A DNA stretch of 64,000 nucleotides from Candidatus Kapaibacterium thiocyanatum (GTDB lineage Bacteria > Bacteroidota > Ignavibacteria > Kapaibacteriales > Kapaibacteriaceae), in contig MKVH01000021.1 in NCBI GenBank assembly GCA_001899175.1, positions 1 to 64,000 of the forward strand, in the 5' to 3' direction. Position numbers and translations under genes: made by a program. Positions 33,245 through 42,400 of the stretch are shown in pieces (the stretch's first letter is position 1; every line of letters starts with the position of its first letter). Under the pieces are notes generated by a model, which ran no database searches, was not told where the DNA came from, and saw only the letters and a list, made by a program, of their open reading frames with translations.

Positions 33245-34498
33245 TCACGGCGATCCTTCCTCTTCCGCCCGGGGCTCGGGAAGGCCGCGTACGAGCATGA
33301 GGGACGATGCCATGACGACGGCGCTCACGACGAACGTCCACTTCAAGGGCAGGGCCATCGTGATCGCACTGCACACGAGTGGTCCGATCAGATTCCCCAT
33401 CAGCGTCGCACTGCTGGCCAGCCCCATGATGCCGCCTCGACGCCCCTGCGGCGACCTCCGCGTCAGCTCTCCGTACAACAGCGGCAGGATGGCGCCGACT
33501 GCGAGACCGATGACGACGCGAACGGGAAAGAGCCATTGATACGAAGGAACGAAGGCCTGGGCGAACATCCCCGCCCCGACGATGCTTCCGGCGATCATCA
33601 TGGTACTCCGGAAACCCATCGTATCGCTCCGTACGCCCCACCATTGCGCACTGACGATACTGCACAGACCGACCATCGAAACGATGGCACCTGCCAGCGT
33701 ACTGAGGATGGCACGTGGCGCGCCAAGTTCGGCGATGTAGTACGGGAAGATCGGCGATGGCAGGACGATGGCCGTCTGCGAGATGAGCATGATGACGAGA
33801 AGCGTCCGCAATGACGGGTTCCTCACGGCAAGACTGATGTTGCCGAGAACGCGTCCCGGACGCGGAGCCCGGACGGTACGATCCTCATGTACACGGCGCA
33901 CGACGATGAAGAGACTCACGGCACACATCACGCCGACGAACCAGAAGACCGTCCTCATACCGAAGGCATCGGAAATGGTTCCACCCACGAGTGGACCGAT
34001 GATGTTGCCTGCTGCGATGGATGTCTGCAGCGTGGCCAGCGAATAGCCGACCCGTTCGGGCGGCGACTGGGCGCTGACGAAGGAATTGTTCGATGCGACG
34101 AAGCCGCTCGCCGCACCCTGTATGACGCGGAGAACGAAGAGCATCCATACGTTCGTCGAGAATCCCATCAACGTCATGGTGATGCCGAGACCGAAGATCG
34201 CCCGCACGACCATGCTCTTCTGCCCGTATTTGTCCCCCATCGCTCCCCAGACCGGGGTGAGCATGGAGGACATGATGAAGGGTGCGGCGGTGATGAGACC
34301 GCTCCAGAGATTCGCGTCCTTGTCGGCGACACCGAGTTCGTGAATGAAGAGCGGCAGGAACGGAATGCAGGCACTCATTCCCACCATGGCGATGAACTGG
34401 GCGAACCACAGGACCAGGAGATTGCGTCGCCAGGGCTCGCGAGGGGTCTGTCGTCGCCCGCGTCCTTCGGTCAGCAGTTCCAGGAATGGATGTGCCAT
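33245..34498 (-). CDS. MFS transporter (DHA-type)
   Basis: This major facilitator protein of 417 residues has about 12 hydrophobic helices. The motif GALMGDKYGQKSMVV after helix 2 corresponds to the MFS loop 2-3 signature, and GAASGFVASNNSFVSAQSPPERVGY resembles multidrug-type exporters. Substrate unknown. The ATG at 34498 avoids overlap with the rhomboid gene, ending five bases from its stop; an alternative ATG at 34528 would overlap. Confidence 0.88.
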   Translation of the reverse strand: MAHPFLELLTEGRGRRQTPREPWRRNLLVLWFAQFIAMVGMSACIPFLPLFIHELGVADKDANLWSGLITAAPFIMSSMLTPVWGAMGDKYGQKSMVVRAIFGLGITMTLMGFSTNVWMLFVLRVIQGAASGFVASNNSFVSAQSPPERVGYSLATLQTSIAAGNIIGPLVGGTISDAFGMRTVFWFVGVMCAVSLFIVVRRVHEDRTVRAPRPGRVLGNISLAVRNPSLRTLLVIMLISQTAIVLPSPIFPYYIAELGAPRAILSTLAGAIVSMVGLCSIVSAQWWGVRSDTMGFRSTMMIAGSIVGAGMFAQAFVPSYQWLFPVRVVIGLAVGAILPLLYGELTRRSPQGRRGGIMGLASSATLMGNLIGPLVCSAITMALPLKWTFVVSAVVMASSLMLVRGLPEPRAEEEGSP

Positions 34499-34503
34499 GG
34501 CGA

Positions 34504-35166
34504 TCAGGATGGACGGCGTTGCATCCACATATAGGCGATACCACCCGCCACTGCGATCGCAGCGATGTATGGCCAGTGCTGCAGGGCGAGCGCAGGATAG
34601 AAGGCGGCGATCAATCCCATACCGACGAGCGTTCCGCCCAGATGGGCGTCATGGCCGACGTTGTCCCAACGTCCGCGCATGCCTGCGATCGAATAGACGA
34701 TGAAGAGAACGCCGACGATCCACGACGAGATCGGAATCGGCAGCGGGAAGATGATCATCGGAAGGTCGGGATACAGGACCGTCGCGCCGCCGACGACGGC
34801 GCAGACCCCGCCGGACGCTCCGACGGCTCTGTACGATGCGTCATGGCGATGCTTGATGACGCCGGTGAAGGAGCCGATCAGGATGCCCAGCACGTAGAGC
34901 ATGAGAAAGCGCCAGGGCTCGATGACGTGTTCCATCCACGAGCCGAAGGCGAAGAGCGAAACCATATTGGCGAAGAGGTGCATCCAGTCCGCGTGAACGA
35001 GACCGGACGTCAGCATGCGCCAGAACTGTCCTCCATGCAGGACGTCGTCGACGTCGAGCATGAGGGCACGATAGATGGCTTCATTCCTAAACGCGACGAT
35101 CGTGACCGCCGCAGTGGCGATCACGATCGTCAACGTCATCGGTATCAGGGACAGGTCGGTGCCCAC
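34504..35166 (-). CDS. Rhomboid-family intramembrane serine protease
   Basis: The 220-residue protein has about six membrane helices, with the catalytic dyad visible as Ser118 in GASGG and His175 in GHDAHLGGTLVG. LVHADWMHLFANMVSLFAFGSWMEH is the typical HxxxxHxxxN region. Rhomboids cleave transmembrane substrates within the bilayer. It lies four bases after the stop of the DUF2723 gene and just before the MFS gene, in one minus-strand run. Confidence 0.93.
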   Translation of the reverse strand: MGTDLSLIPMTLTIVIATAAVTIVAFRNEAIYRALMLDVDDVLHGGQFWRMLTSGLVHADWMHLFANMVSLFAFGSWMEHVIEPWRFLMLYVLGILIGSFTGVIKHRHDASYRAVGASGGVCAVVGGATVLYPDLPMIIFPLPIPISSWIVGVLFIVYSIAGMRGRWDNVGHDAHLGGTLVGMGLIAAFYPALALQHWPYIAAIAVAGGIAYMWMQRRPS

Positions 35167-35170
35167 GTCG

Positions 35171-38100
35171 TTACTGCACGGCGGTGATCATCTGCGGTGC
35201 CCTGCCCAGACGGACCTGCAGTTGCATGATCCTGCGTTGCAGTTCCATAGCGGCCTGCTGCATGCGCTGGTCGGGGGCATTGACGGGATACCTGGATTCG
35301 AGCGCCTGTGCGGCTCTCAGGGCACCTTCGTAATCCTTCGCACGTTCGAGCTTCTGGATCTGCAGTTCGTCGATCATGAAGTTGAGCAGCGGATCCTGTG
35401 TGCTTCCGCGGGCGAACTGACGATAGTAATTCGCAGCGTCGTCGTAGCGGCCGAGAACGGCGGATACTTCACCAGCCATGCGTTCGGGCACGATGTTGTT
35501 GTTCATCTGCGGTTCCCATGCACGCAGCGCAGGCTTCTTGATGAGGACTTCGCACGTCTTCAGGAGTCGCGCTGCCGTCTCTTCCGCATCCTTCTGCGCT
35601 CCGGCGGATTCCAGCATCTTCATCATGTTGTATTCGAGGGAGATCGGCATGCTGAAGAGTTCGGGCGAGATGAGCTCGTTCATACGACGGATCATCGCGA
35701 CCGCACGAGCGGAGTCCTTCTTCTCGTACAGAAGCCACGTGGCGTAACGATAGAAGATGTTACGATAGTTGCTGAGATAGCCGCGGTGTACGTCGTCGTA
35801 GTAGACCGTCGGTGTATTCAGGTTACGGAACTTCAGACCGTAGGCCGGTTCCGTCGAGAAGTCGTCACCGTCACGAGTCTTCACCAGACACGCCGTCATG
35901 ACTTCGTCGTTGACGCCTTCCCCGATCGCCGATGTCTGTGGCGAAGGGCAGACGCGATAGGCCATACCTTCGAGACGAAGGTAGTTGTCGAGACCGATGT
36001 ATTCGTCGGCCCACGACGGATCGCCTACCGACGTGCTGAAGTAGATCGGGCGCTTCATCTTCGTCTGGTTGATGATATCGAAGACGAGCTTGTGCTGCAC
36101 TCCGAACAGATACATCGGATTGCCGCGTTCGTCCTGGCGCATCATCCGTCCCTTGTACGTCCACGTCATGACGGGATTGCGCAACAGTGCGGAATCGGAC
36201 GTGAACTTCGCCATCACGGCAGGGTCGATGTCGATGCTGACGACGCGAGCGGGGGCGAAGTCATAGGTAAGGGCCTTCGGATCGTTCTCCTTCACCGTGA
36301 GCGATTCATCGCTGAAGGAAAGCGGCAGGCGCTTGGCTCCGTACGGCTCCTGGTTCTTGAGCTGCTCGATGTACCATTGCGTCTGGCCGAGCGACAGGTT
36401 CACGACGCGAACGTCGCGTCGGACACCGGCCACGTCCTGCAGATACCATACCGGGAACGTATCGTTATCGCCGTTCGTGAAGACGATGGCGTCCTTCTCG
36501 AGCGACTGCAGGATGTTGTACGCATAGTCGAAGGCCAGGTAGTTACCCGCACGACTATGGATGAACCATCCCTGATAGGCCATGTTGACGGGGACGACGA
36601 GAACGAGAGCGGCGAGGACGCCACCCACCGCCGGAGCGTTCTTGCGGAGGCGTTCGAGGATGGCGAACGATCCGAGACCGACCCACATCGCCCAGATCAT
36701 GAAGGAGCCTACGTAGAAGTAGTCTCGCTCGCGAGGCTGGGGATCCTGCTGGTTCTGCTGGATGGCGGCGAGAACGCCGGTCATCAGGAAGAGAACGAGA
36801 TAGACCCAGGCCATCTTCTTGTCGCGCATGAACTGGAAGACCAGCCCGACGCAGCCGAGAAGGAAGGGCAGGGCCCAGAAGTTGACCGGGAAATGGCTGG
36901 CATAGCCATTCTTGTGATTCCACTGTTCGACGTCGGTCTTCGACGTGACGGGGCTGTACGAGGGAGAATCCTGCACGTCGCTGATGCGACCGATGAAGTT
37001 CCAGGCGAAGTAGCGCAGATACATGTGCTTCACCTGATAGCCCCACAGATAGGCCAACTCGGCACCGGTATCGGTCTTCCATGCACCGTAATCGGGCTCC
37101 TGGAATTGCGTACCGTCCTTCTTGGTCAGCACCTTGTACGGCGGACGCGTCCACTTGCCGAACTTCTGATAGCGTTCCACGAAGCGCTGTTCGGTCTGAT
37201 ACCGCCGCGGCCAGCTGGGAGCCTTGCCGTACTGTTCACGGCCAAGGTAGGATACGAGCTTGTCGAAGTTCTCCGGCTTGTTCTCGTTCATCGGAGGATT
37301 CGAATTCGCACGGATCATGATGTGCGTATACGACGAATAGCCGAGAACGATCAGGAGGAAGGACGAACAGAGCAGTCCGAGAACATGATGTTGCGTCTTG
37401 CGGCCGTAGTATACGCCGTAGCCTGCGAGGATCAGGACACCGATGCCCAGCAGGGTGAAGAACATGCTGTCTTCGACCATCCATTCGTCGGCATCCGTCT
37501 TGAAGGGCAGGTTCCCTGCGAACAGGGCCGGCAGCTTCATGATGATCAGGTTGTAGACGACGAAGAACGTCGCAAGCCCGATGAGCAGCGTCAGGATGAA
37601 CGTTCCCACGCCGAACTTGTACTTGCGGAGATAGATGAGCAGGACGAGGGAGAAGATCGTGAGGATGGACAGCAGGTGGACGCCGATGGACAGACCGATG
37701 ATATAGGCGATGAGAAGCAGGTACTTCTCGTGCCCCGGCTCATCGGCCTTCTCCGTCCATACCATCATCAACCATACGATGAGGGCCACGAAGACCTGCG
37801 ATGCGGCATAGACTTCGGACTCGACGGCATTGAACCAGAACGTATCGGAGAAGGCGAAGGTGAGGGCGGCGATGAAGCCCGACCCGTAGACGAGCAGTGC
37901 GTTGCCGAACTCGTTGAGGTCGCCATCGAAGAAATTGCGTATCACCTTGACGGTGATGAGGTAGAGCAGCAGAATCGTTACGGCACTGGCTACGACCGAG
38001 ACCAGGTTCACTCTCCATCCCGGATCGCCGAAGGGCAGGAGGTGGAAGAGCTTGCCCAGCATGAGGAACAAGGGAGCACCGGGCGGGTGCGGGACCTGTT

Positions 38101-38239
38101 GTCCAACGGCTGCGGCCGTGAATTCACCGCAGTCCCAGAAGGGAACCGTGGGCTGCACCGTCATCAAGTATGTAACGAACGAGATGACGAGGGCCAGGAC
38201 GCCAAGGGCGGTATGGAGGGCCTTGTTGTTGTTCTGCAT
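35171..38239 (-). CDS. DUF2723 polytopic membrane protein (TMEM260-like)
   Basis: This 1022-residue protein has a multi-helix N-terminal half starting with PTVPFWDCGEFTAAAVGQQVPHPPGAPLF, the DUF2723 hallmark. A periplasmic/soluble region follows, and the C-terminal ~250 residues are helical and resemble tetratricopeptide-like repeats (YDDAANYYRQFARGSTQ). The family is related to the eukaryotic protein O-mannosyltransferase TMEM260 and to GT-C glycosyltransferases, so lipid-linked sugar transfer to secreted proteins is plausible. Start chosen at 38239 from the family; a -7 box lies about 30 bases upstream. Confidence 0.88.
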   Translation of the reverse strand: MQNNNKALHTALGVLALVISFVTYLMTVQPTVPFWDCGEFTAAAVGQQVPHPPGAPLFLMLGKLFHLLPFGDPGWRVNLVSVVASAVTILLLYLITVKVIRNFFDGDLNEFGNALLVYGSGFIAALTFAFSDTFWFNAVESEVYAASQVFVALIVWLMMVWTEKADEPGHEKYLLLIAYIIGLSIGVHLLSILTIFSLVLLIYLRKYKFGVGTFILTLLIGLATFFVVYNLIIMKLPALFAGNLPFKTDADEWMVEDSMFFTLLGIGVLILAGYGVYYGRKTQHHVLGLLCSSFLLIVLGYSSYTHIMIRANSNPPMNENKPENFDKLVSYLGREQYGKAPSWPRRYQTEQRFVERYQKFGKWTRPPYKVLTKKDGTQFQEPDYGAWKTDTGAELAYLWGYQVKHMYLRYFAWNFIGRISDVQDSPSYSPVTSKTDVEQWNHKNGYASHFPVNFWALPFLLGCVGLVFQFMRDKKMAWVYLVLFLMTGVLAAIQQNQQDPQPRERDYFYVGSFMIWAMWVGLGSFAILERLRKNAPAVGGVLAALVLVVPVNMAYQGWFIHSRAGNYLAFDYAYNILQSLEKDAIVFTNGDNDTFPVWYLQDVAGVRRDVRVVNLSLGQTQWYIEQLKNQEPYGAKRLPLSFSDESLTVKENDPKALTYDFAPARVVSIDIDPAVMAKFTSDSALLRNPVMTWTYKGRMMRQDERGNPMYLFGVQHKLVFDIINQTKMKRPIYFSTSVGDPSWADEYIGLDNYLRLEGMAYRVCPSPQTSAIGEGVNDEVMTACLVKTRDGDDFSTEPAYGLKFRNLNTPTVYYDDVHRGYLSNYRNIFYRYATWLLYEKKDSARAVAMIRRMNELISPELFSMPISLEYNMMKMLESAGAQKDAEETAARLLKTCEVLIKKPALRAWEPQMNNNIVPERMAGEVSAVLGRYDDAANYYRQFARGSTQDPLLNFMIDELQIQKLERAKDYEGALRAAQALESRYPVNAPDQRMQQAAMELQRRIMQLQVRLGRAPQMITAVQ

Positions 38240-38269
38240 GACCTCGAAACGCAAATGAGAGATAACCCG

Positions 38270-38277
38270 CAAAAGTA
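38270..38277 (-). promoter_or_regulatory. Candidate -7 box for the DUF2723 gene
   Basis: TACTTTTG on the minus strand matches TAnnTTTG, 30 bases before the ATG and immediately after the rpsD terminator. No -33 element is visible, because that position is taken by the terminator stem. Confidence 0.5.
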
Positions 38278-38280
38278 ACG

Positions 38281-38310
38281 AAAAAGCCCCGGCTGGTATT
38301 GCCGGGGCTT
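38281..38310 (-). terminator. Rho-independent terminator of rpsD
   Basis: On the minus strand AAGCCCCGGC and GCCGGGGCTT pair over 10 bases around an 8-9 base loop, followed by a run of T. It lies 43 bases beyond the rpsD stop. Confidence 0.9.
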
Positions 38311-38353
38311 GCTTCGTAAACGGAGTTTTTTTGCGCTTCGGTCGAGTGTCGGA

Positions 38354-38956
38354 TTACCGCGAGTAGTACTCGATGACGAGGGGTACTTCGCAGACGACAG
38401 GGACTTCTTCCCGCGGCGGTTGATAGAGGAACTTCGCGGAGAAGTCGGCCTTCGACACGTCCAGATAAGGAGGTGCGCCGGACGAGCGGATGGCTTCCTG
38501 GAAGCATTCGAGCTTGCGGCTCTTTTCCTTCACGGAGATGACGTCATTGGGCTGTACGGCATAGGCCGGCATGTCGACCTTCTTGCCATTGACCAGAACG
38601 TGGCCGTGGCGGACATACTGGCGTGCGGCGTACATCGAGCGGGCGAAGCCCGAACGGAAGACGAGCGAGTCCAGACGCGATTCGAGCAGTTGGACGAGCA
38701 GATCACCGGTATTACCGACGAGGCGGGATGCCTTCGCCATGTAATTCGTCATCTGACGTTCGTGCACGTTGTACTGAAGACGCAGACGCTGCTTCTCGAT
38801 GAGCTGCTTCGCGTAGTCGGAAAGTTTGGCGCGCTTCTTCGAAGCGCCATGTTGACCGGGCGCGTTAGGCTTGCGGTCCATGTACTTGCGAGCCTTCGGC
38901 GTCATGGCGAAGCCGAGCTTGCGCGACAGCTTTACCTTGGGGCCATTGTATTTCAT
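38354..38956 (-). CDS. rpsD: 30S ribosomal protein S4
   Basis: The 200-residue S4 begins MKYNGPKVKLSRKLGFAMTPKARKYMDRK. It contains PGQHGASKKRAKLSDYAKQLIEKQRLRLQYNVHERQ and an S4 RNA-binding domain (RLDSLVFRSGFARSMYAARQYVRHGHVLVNGKKVDMP), ending VPLVIEYYSR. It nucleates 30S assembly. No zinc cysteines are present at the N-terminus. The gene stands alone between its own promoter and terminator rather than in an rpsM-rpsK-rpsD-rpoA cluster. The start at 38956 follows the family and is preceded by GAGG. Confidence 0.96.
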   Translation of the reverse strand: MKYNGPKVKLSRKLGFAMTPKARKYMDRKPNAPGQHGASKKRAKLSDYAKQLIEKQRLRLQYNVHERQMTNYMAKASRLVGNTGDLLVQLLESRLDSLVFRSGFARSMYAARQYVRHGHVLVNGKKVDMPAYAVQPNDVISVKEKSRKLECFQEAIRSSGAPPYLDVSKADFSAKFLYQPPREEVPVVCEVPLVIEYYSR

Positions 38957-38968
38957 GTGTACCTCGCT

Positions 38969-38985
38969 ACCGGATGATATCCGGT
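38969..38985 (-). promoter_or_regulatory. Hairpin in the rpsD leader
   Basis: ACCGGAT and ATCCGGT pair over seven bases just before the GAGG/ATG of rpsD. Further up the ~80-base leader, CCACCC and GGGTGG can also pair. S4 is a translational autoregulator in other bacteria, so a leader structure here is a candidate control site; this is inference. Confidence 0.4.
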
Positions 38986-39045
38986 GCAACATTGGGTTGA
39001 ACAATCCACCCCTGGGGTACAATCCGGGAGGGTGGCGGAGAACCA

Positions 39046-39076
39046 CAAAGATACGGTATTTGGGTTTCCCACCAAA
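39046..39076 (-). promoter_or_regulatory. Bacteroidota-type promoter of rpsD
   Basis: Minus-strand TTTG (39076-39073), a 19-base spacer and TATCTTTG (39053-39046) match the Bacteroidota consensus TTTG-N19-TAnnTTTG exactly. The predicted transcript starts near 39040 and has a leader of about 80 bases. Confidence 0.8.
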
Positions 39077-39411
39077 CCCGATCCTGCTGATATCGTCCCT
39101 CCGGGGATTCCTGCGATCCTCTTCCACACCCGGATTCCGGGTGACTCATGATTTCCTTTTCGAGCTCCGCTCGAATGGTGTTCGTCAGCATATCACCATA
39201 TCCCTCTGCCGGCGAGGTGCAGGCCACTATATCGACGATCGGATCACCCATGCCCCTATTCCCTTTCAATGGGCCTGGATGGAACCACACACGTCGTGGA
39301 CGCACATTGTCCTGTCACTCACCAATGTCATACGCGAACCTTGCGGGCAGACAGATCGGGATAGATGACCTAGTTCCGTGGTAGATGGACATGGCGATGA
39401 CCATCCACAAA
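39077..39411. other. Intergenic region without recognised gene
   Basis: About 335 bases lie between the rpsD promoter and the terminator of the fibre-like gene. Short open frames exist on both strands but lack codon bias, family similarity or start signals. I see nothing definite here. Confidence 0.5.
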
Positions 39412-39438
39412 ACGACGAAGGGGCCCGCAGGCCCCTTC
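39412..39438 (-). terminator. Rho-independent terminator of the fibre-like gene
   Basis: GAAGGGGCC (39417-39425) pairs perfectly with GGCCCCTTC (39430-39438) around CGCA. On the minus strand GTCGTTTTG follows. It lies 26 bases beyond the stop at 39465. Confidence 0.85.
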
Positions 39439-39464
39439 ATGCTATTCATATTTCATCATCGTGT

Positions 39465-42400
39465 TTACGGCGCCATGGGCGTCTTCATCACCATCCAGTA
39501 GAAGCCACCGCCTTCGGTGGGAGCGTCGGACAGCGTGACCGTGAATTCGTTGTCGGCGGCATTGACGGCCGAGATGGCGAACTGCATCGGTGCACCGGAA
39601 CGCGGGGTGATGATGATGACATCCCCGTCCTCCAGGTCGTAGGCACCCGGAATGGCAACCGTGTATTCCACGACGTTTCCGGCGCCGGCCTGGAAGCCGC
39701 GTGCGATACCGACGGCGGCATCGGGCTTCTTCCACGTCGTGACACCCGCACCATCGGTCACGAGTACATCGCCGCTGTTCCCCGCATCGGGCGGGAGCGA
39801 GAGTTGCCATGAACCCGTAGGAACGATGCGCGTCGTGACATCCCTGCCCAGTTCCATCCAGGGAGAGGTGAAGTAGGTGCCACTGACACCACCGACGTAG
39901 AGGTAGTTCTCGGCGAACAGTTCCATCGTGCCCTTCGTCGTCAGGTAGACGGATGCGCCTTCACGTCCTGCGCCGCCGAGAGTCAGACGGGAGTAGTCGG
40001 ATACGCTCTGGGGACCGTTCTGCTCGGAATCGTCGCGGAAGCTCAGCTCCAGTTCGTAGTCGTCCATGTCGATGGACGCACTGCGATAGCCGTAGGCATT
40101 GCTTTCGTAGTTGAGGAACATTCCGTACGGGAGCATGCGGAACGAACCGTTGGCATAGCCGACGGGTTCTTCGTCGCAACCGCAGCCGATCGGCGAGTTC
40201 GTGTTGACGTCGAAGCTCGACGTGAACTGACCCGACCACGTCTCACCGTCGAACGTCGCACACTCCGCATCGACGTCCAGGGATTTACTATCGATCTTTA
40301 CCATGTCCTCGACGTTCATGGTCAGGGCGCCGGTACCACCGAACGTCAAGGTCGTCGTCGTATCGTTCCTGTCGTTGATGGTCACATAGTGATCGCGCGT
40401 GATCGGATTCATGTCGGGTGTGATGCCGCCGAGTTCGAACGTCGCGTTCGACGAGTTATAGACGATGCCCTGATCCGCCGTTGCTACCAGGAGCGAGGCA
40501 TTCAGCCACGAGAGTTCGTTGGTTTCCGTATCGAGCTGCAGGATGCCGCCCTTGCGCGATTCCGTCGGCGACGTCGTGGACGGCAACCGATACGTGATGT
40601 CGTCCGCCTGTTCGGATGCCGCCTTGAAGGTCGTGGACCGTTCGTTGCCGACGGTAAAGAGCTTCAGGCCGCGCGTCGATTCGACGTCGGCGAGAATTTC
40701 GAGATGATCGTCGATCTGTACCGCATGTTCCGGATTGGAGAGCCTGCCGTCCTCGGCGACGTTCAGACCTGCAGGGGACGTGACGGTGAACAGTCCTTCG
40801 ACGTCCACGCCACTACCCGCATCGACGTTGCCGGAAAAGCGGACCTGTGATCCGTTCATCTGGACCATCTCGCCGTTCGGACCGAATTCGAGACGCGTCG
40901 TATCGTTGGTCTTGATGCCGACGGCCTGCGGATTGACGGAACCGATGGTGGTCGGCTCCATGAGGTAGTTGCCGCCGAGCAGCCAGTTGAGTTCACCGAT
41001 CCGGCGACGGCTGACCACATTCGACTCACTGTCGATCAGGAGAATATCACTGTAGGTACCGCCGTGGTGCCCGAGTCCCCTGATGCTGAGACTGCCATTG
41101 CCCTCTTCACCGGAGACGTCGATCCTTACGTCATCCGCATCGCCATCTCCGAGCATCGTCGAACCGTCGACGGTCGTGTTGCCCTGGGCATCGGAACGCA
41201 GCTTGAGGTTCTCTGTCCACTGTGCGGTTTCGACGTCCCAGAAGATCGTCGATCCTTGCGTGGTACCGTGGCGAAGCCCAGGTGCCGTGATGGTGATGGT
41301 TCCGTCACCGTTGGTGATGGTGACGCCTTCGCCAGCCGTCAGCGTCGCGACCTGATAGGAACTGTCGGTCTTGCCGATCAGCAGACTGCCCGGCATCGGC
41401 TTCGTGCCCGTTCCCGTACCGCCATGAACGATGGGCAGGATACCACTGGATACGGCACCGGCATTGAGGTCGGTAAGATCCGGACCCGAGATTCCGACCG
41501 ATCCTGCCGCCGTCAGGCGTCCTTGCGGATCCACCGTGAACGTCGGAATCATGGTCGGCGAACCGTAGGAACCGGTTGTGACGGTCGTATTCGCGAGCTT
41601 CGACGACGTCACGGATCCATCGGCGAGTTTCGGAGTGGTCACGGCACTGTCGGCAAGACGCGACGTCACCACCGCGCCGTTCCTGATGAGAGGATCGGGA
41701 TAGGTACCCGCGAGATCGCCACCTGCATTGCCACCGGGAACCGTACCCGATATCGTGACGTTTCCTGCCGATGTGATACGGCCCTTGGGATCGACGGTGA
41801 TCGTCGCGACCTGTGTCGACGATCCGTAGGACCCGGTCGTGACACCCGTGTTCGCGAGTTTCGGCGACGTCACGGATCCATCGACGAGCTTGGGCGTCGT
41901 GATGGAGGCATCGCCGATCTTCGGTGTCGTGACGGAACCGTCGGCAAGCTTCGACGTAGCGATCGCACCGTCGAGAACCTTCGGCGTCGTGACTGCATTC
42001 GCAGCGATGGAGGGGTTGGGATAGGTGCCCGTCAGATCACCACCGGCTGGCCCCACAGGACGCATACCGGTAAGCAGATAGTTGTTGACGCCGAGGATAC
42101 GGCCGGCCGAATCGACTTCGAAGACGGGAATCCTGTCCGTACCGCCATAGACGCCGGGAGCGACACCAGTCTTCGACATCTGGTCGGACGTCACCTGGTC
42201 GCGCCCGATCTTCGACGTCGTGACCGCACCATCGGCAAGCTTCGGCGTCGTGACCGCGCCGTTCCTGATCAGAGGATCGGGATAGTTGCCCGTGAGATCG
42301 CCTCCCGCAGGGCCGTCGAGTTCGGGCACCTTGACGGGGATGGTGACGGCACCCGTCACACGGCCCTGTGCATCGATGGCCACGACGGGAATTTCCGTCG

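Noticed and set aside
35075-38278. A 1067-codon open frame on the plus strand opposite the DUF2723 gene
   Set aside because: It mirrors a well-supported membrane protein in a high-GC genome, where the antisense frame seldom meets stops. The product is rich in Asp, Glu, His and Arg with no recognisable domain.
38967-39305. A 112-codon minus-strand frame upstream of rpsD
   Set aside because: It overlaps the rpsD promoter and leader and has no hydrophobic or domain pattern.
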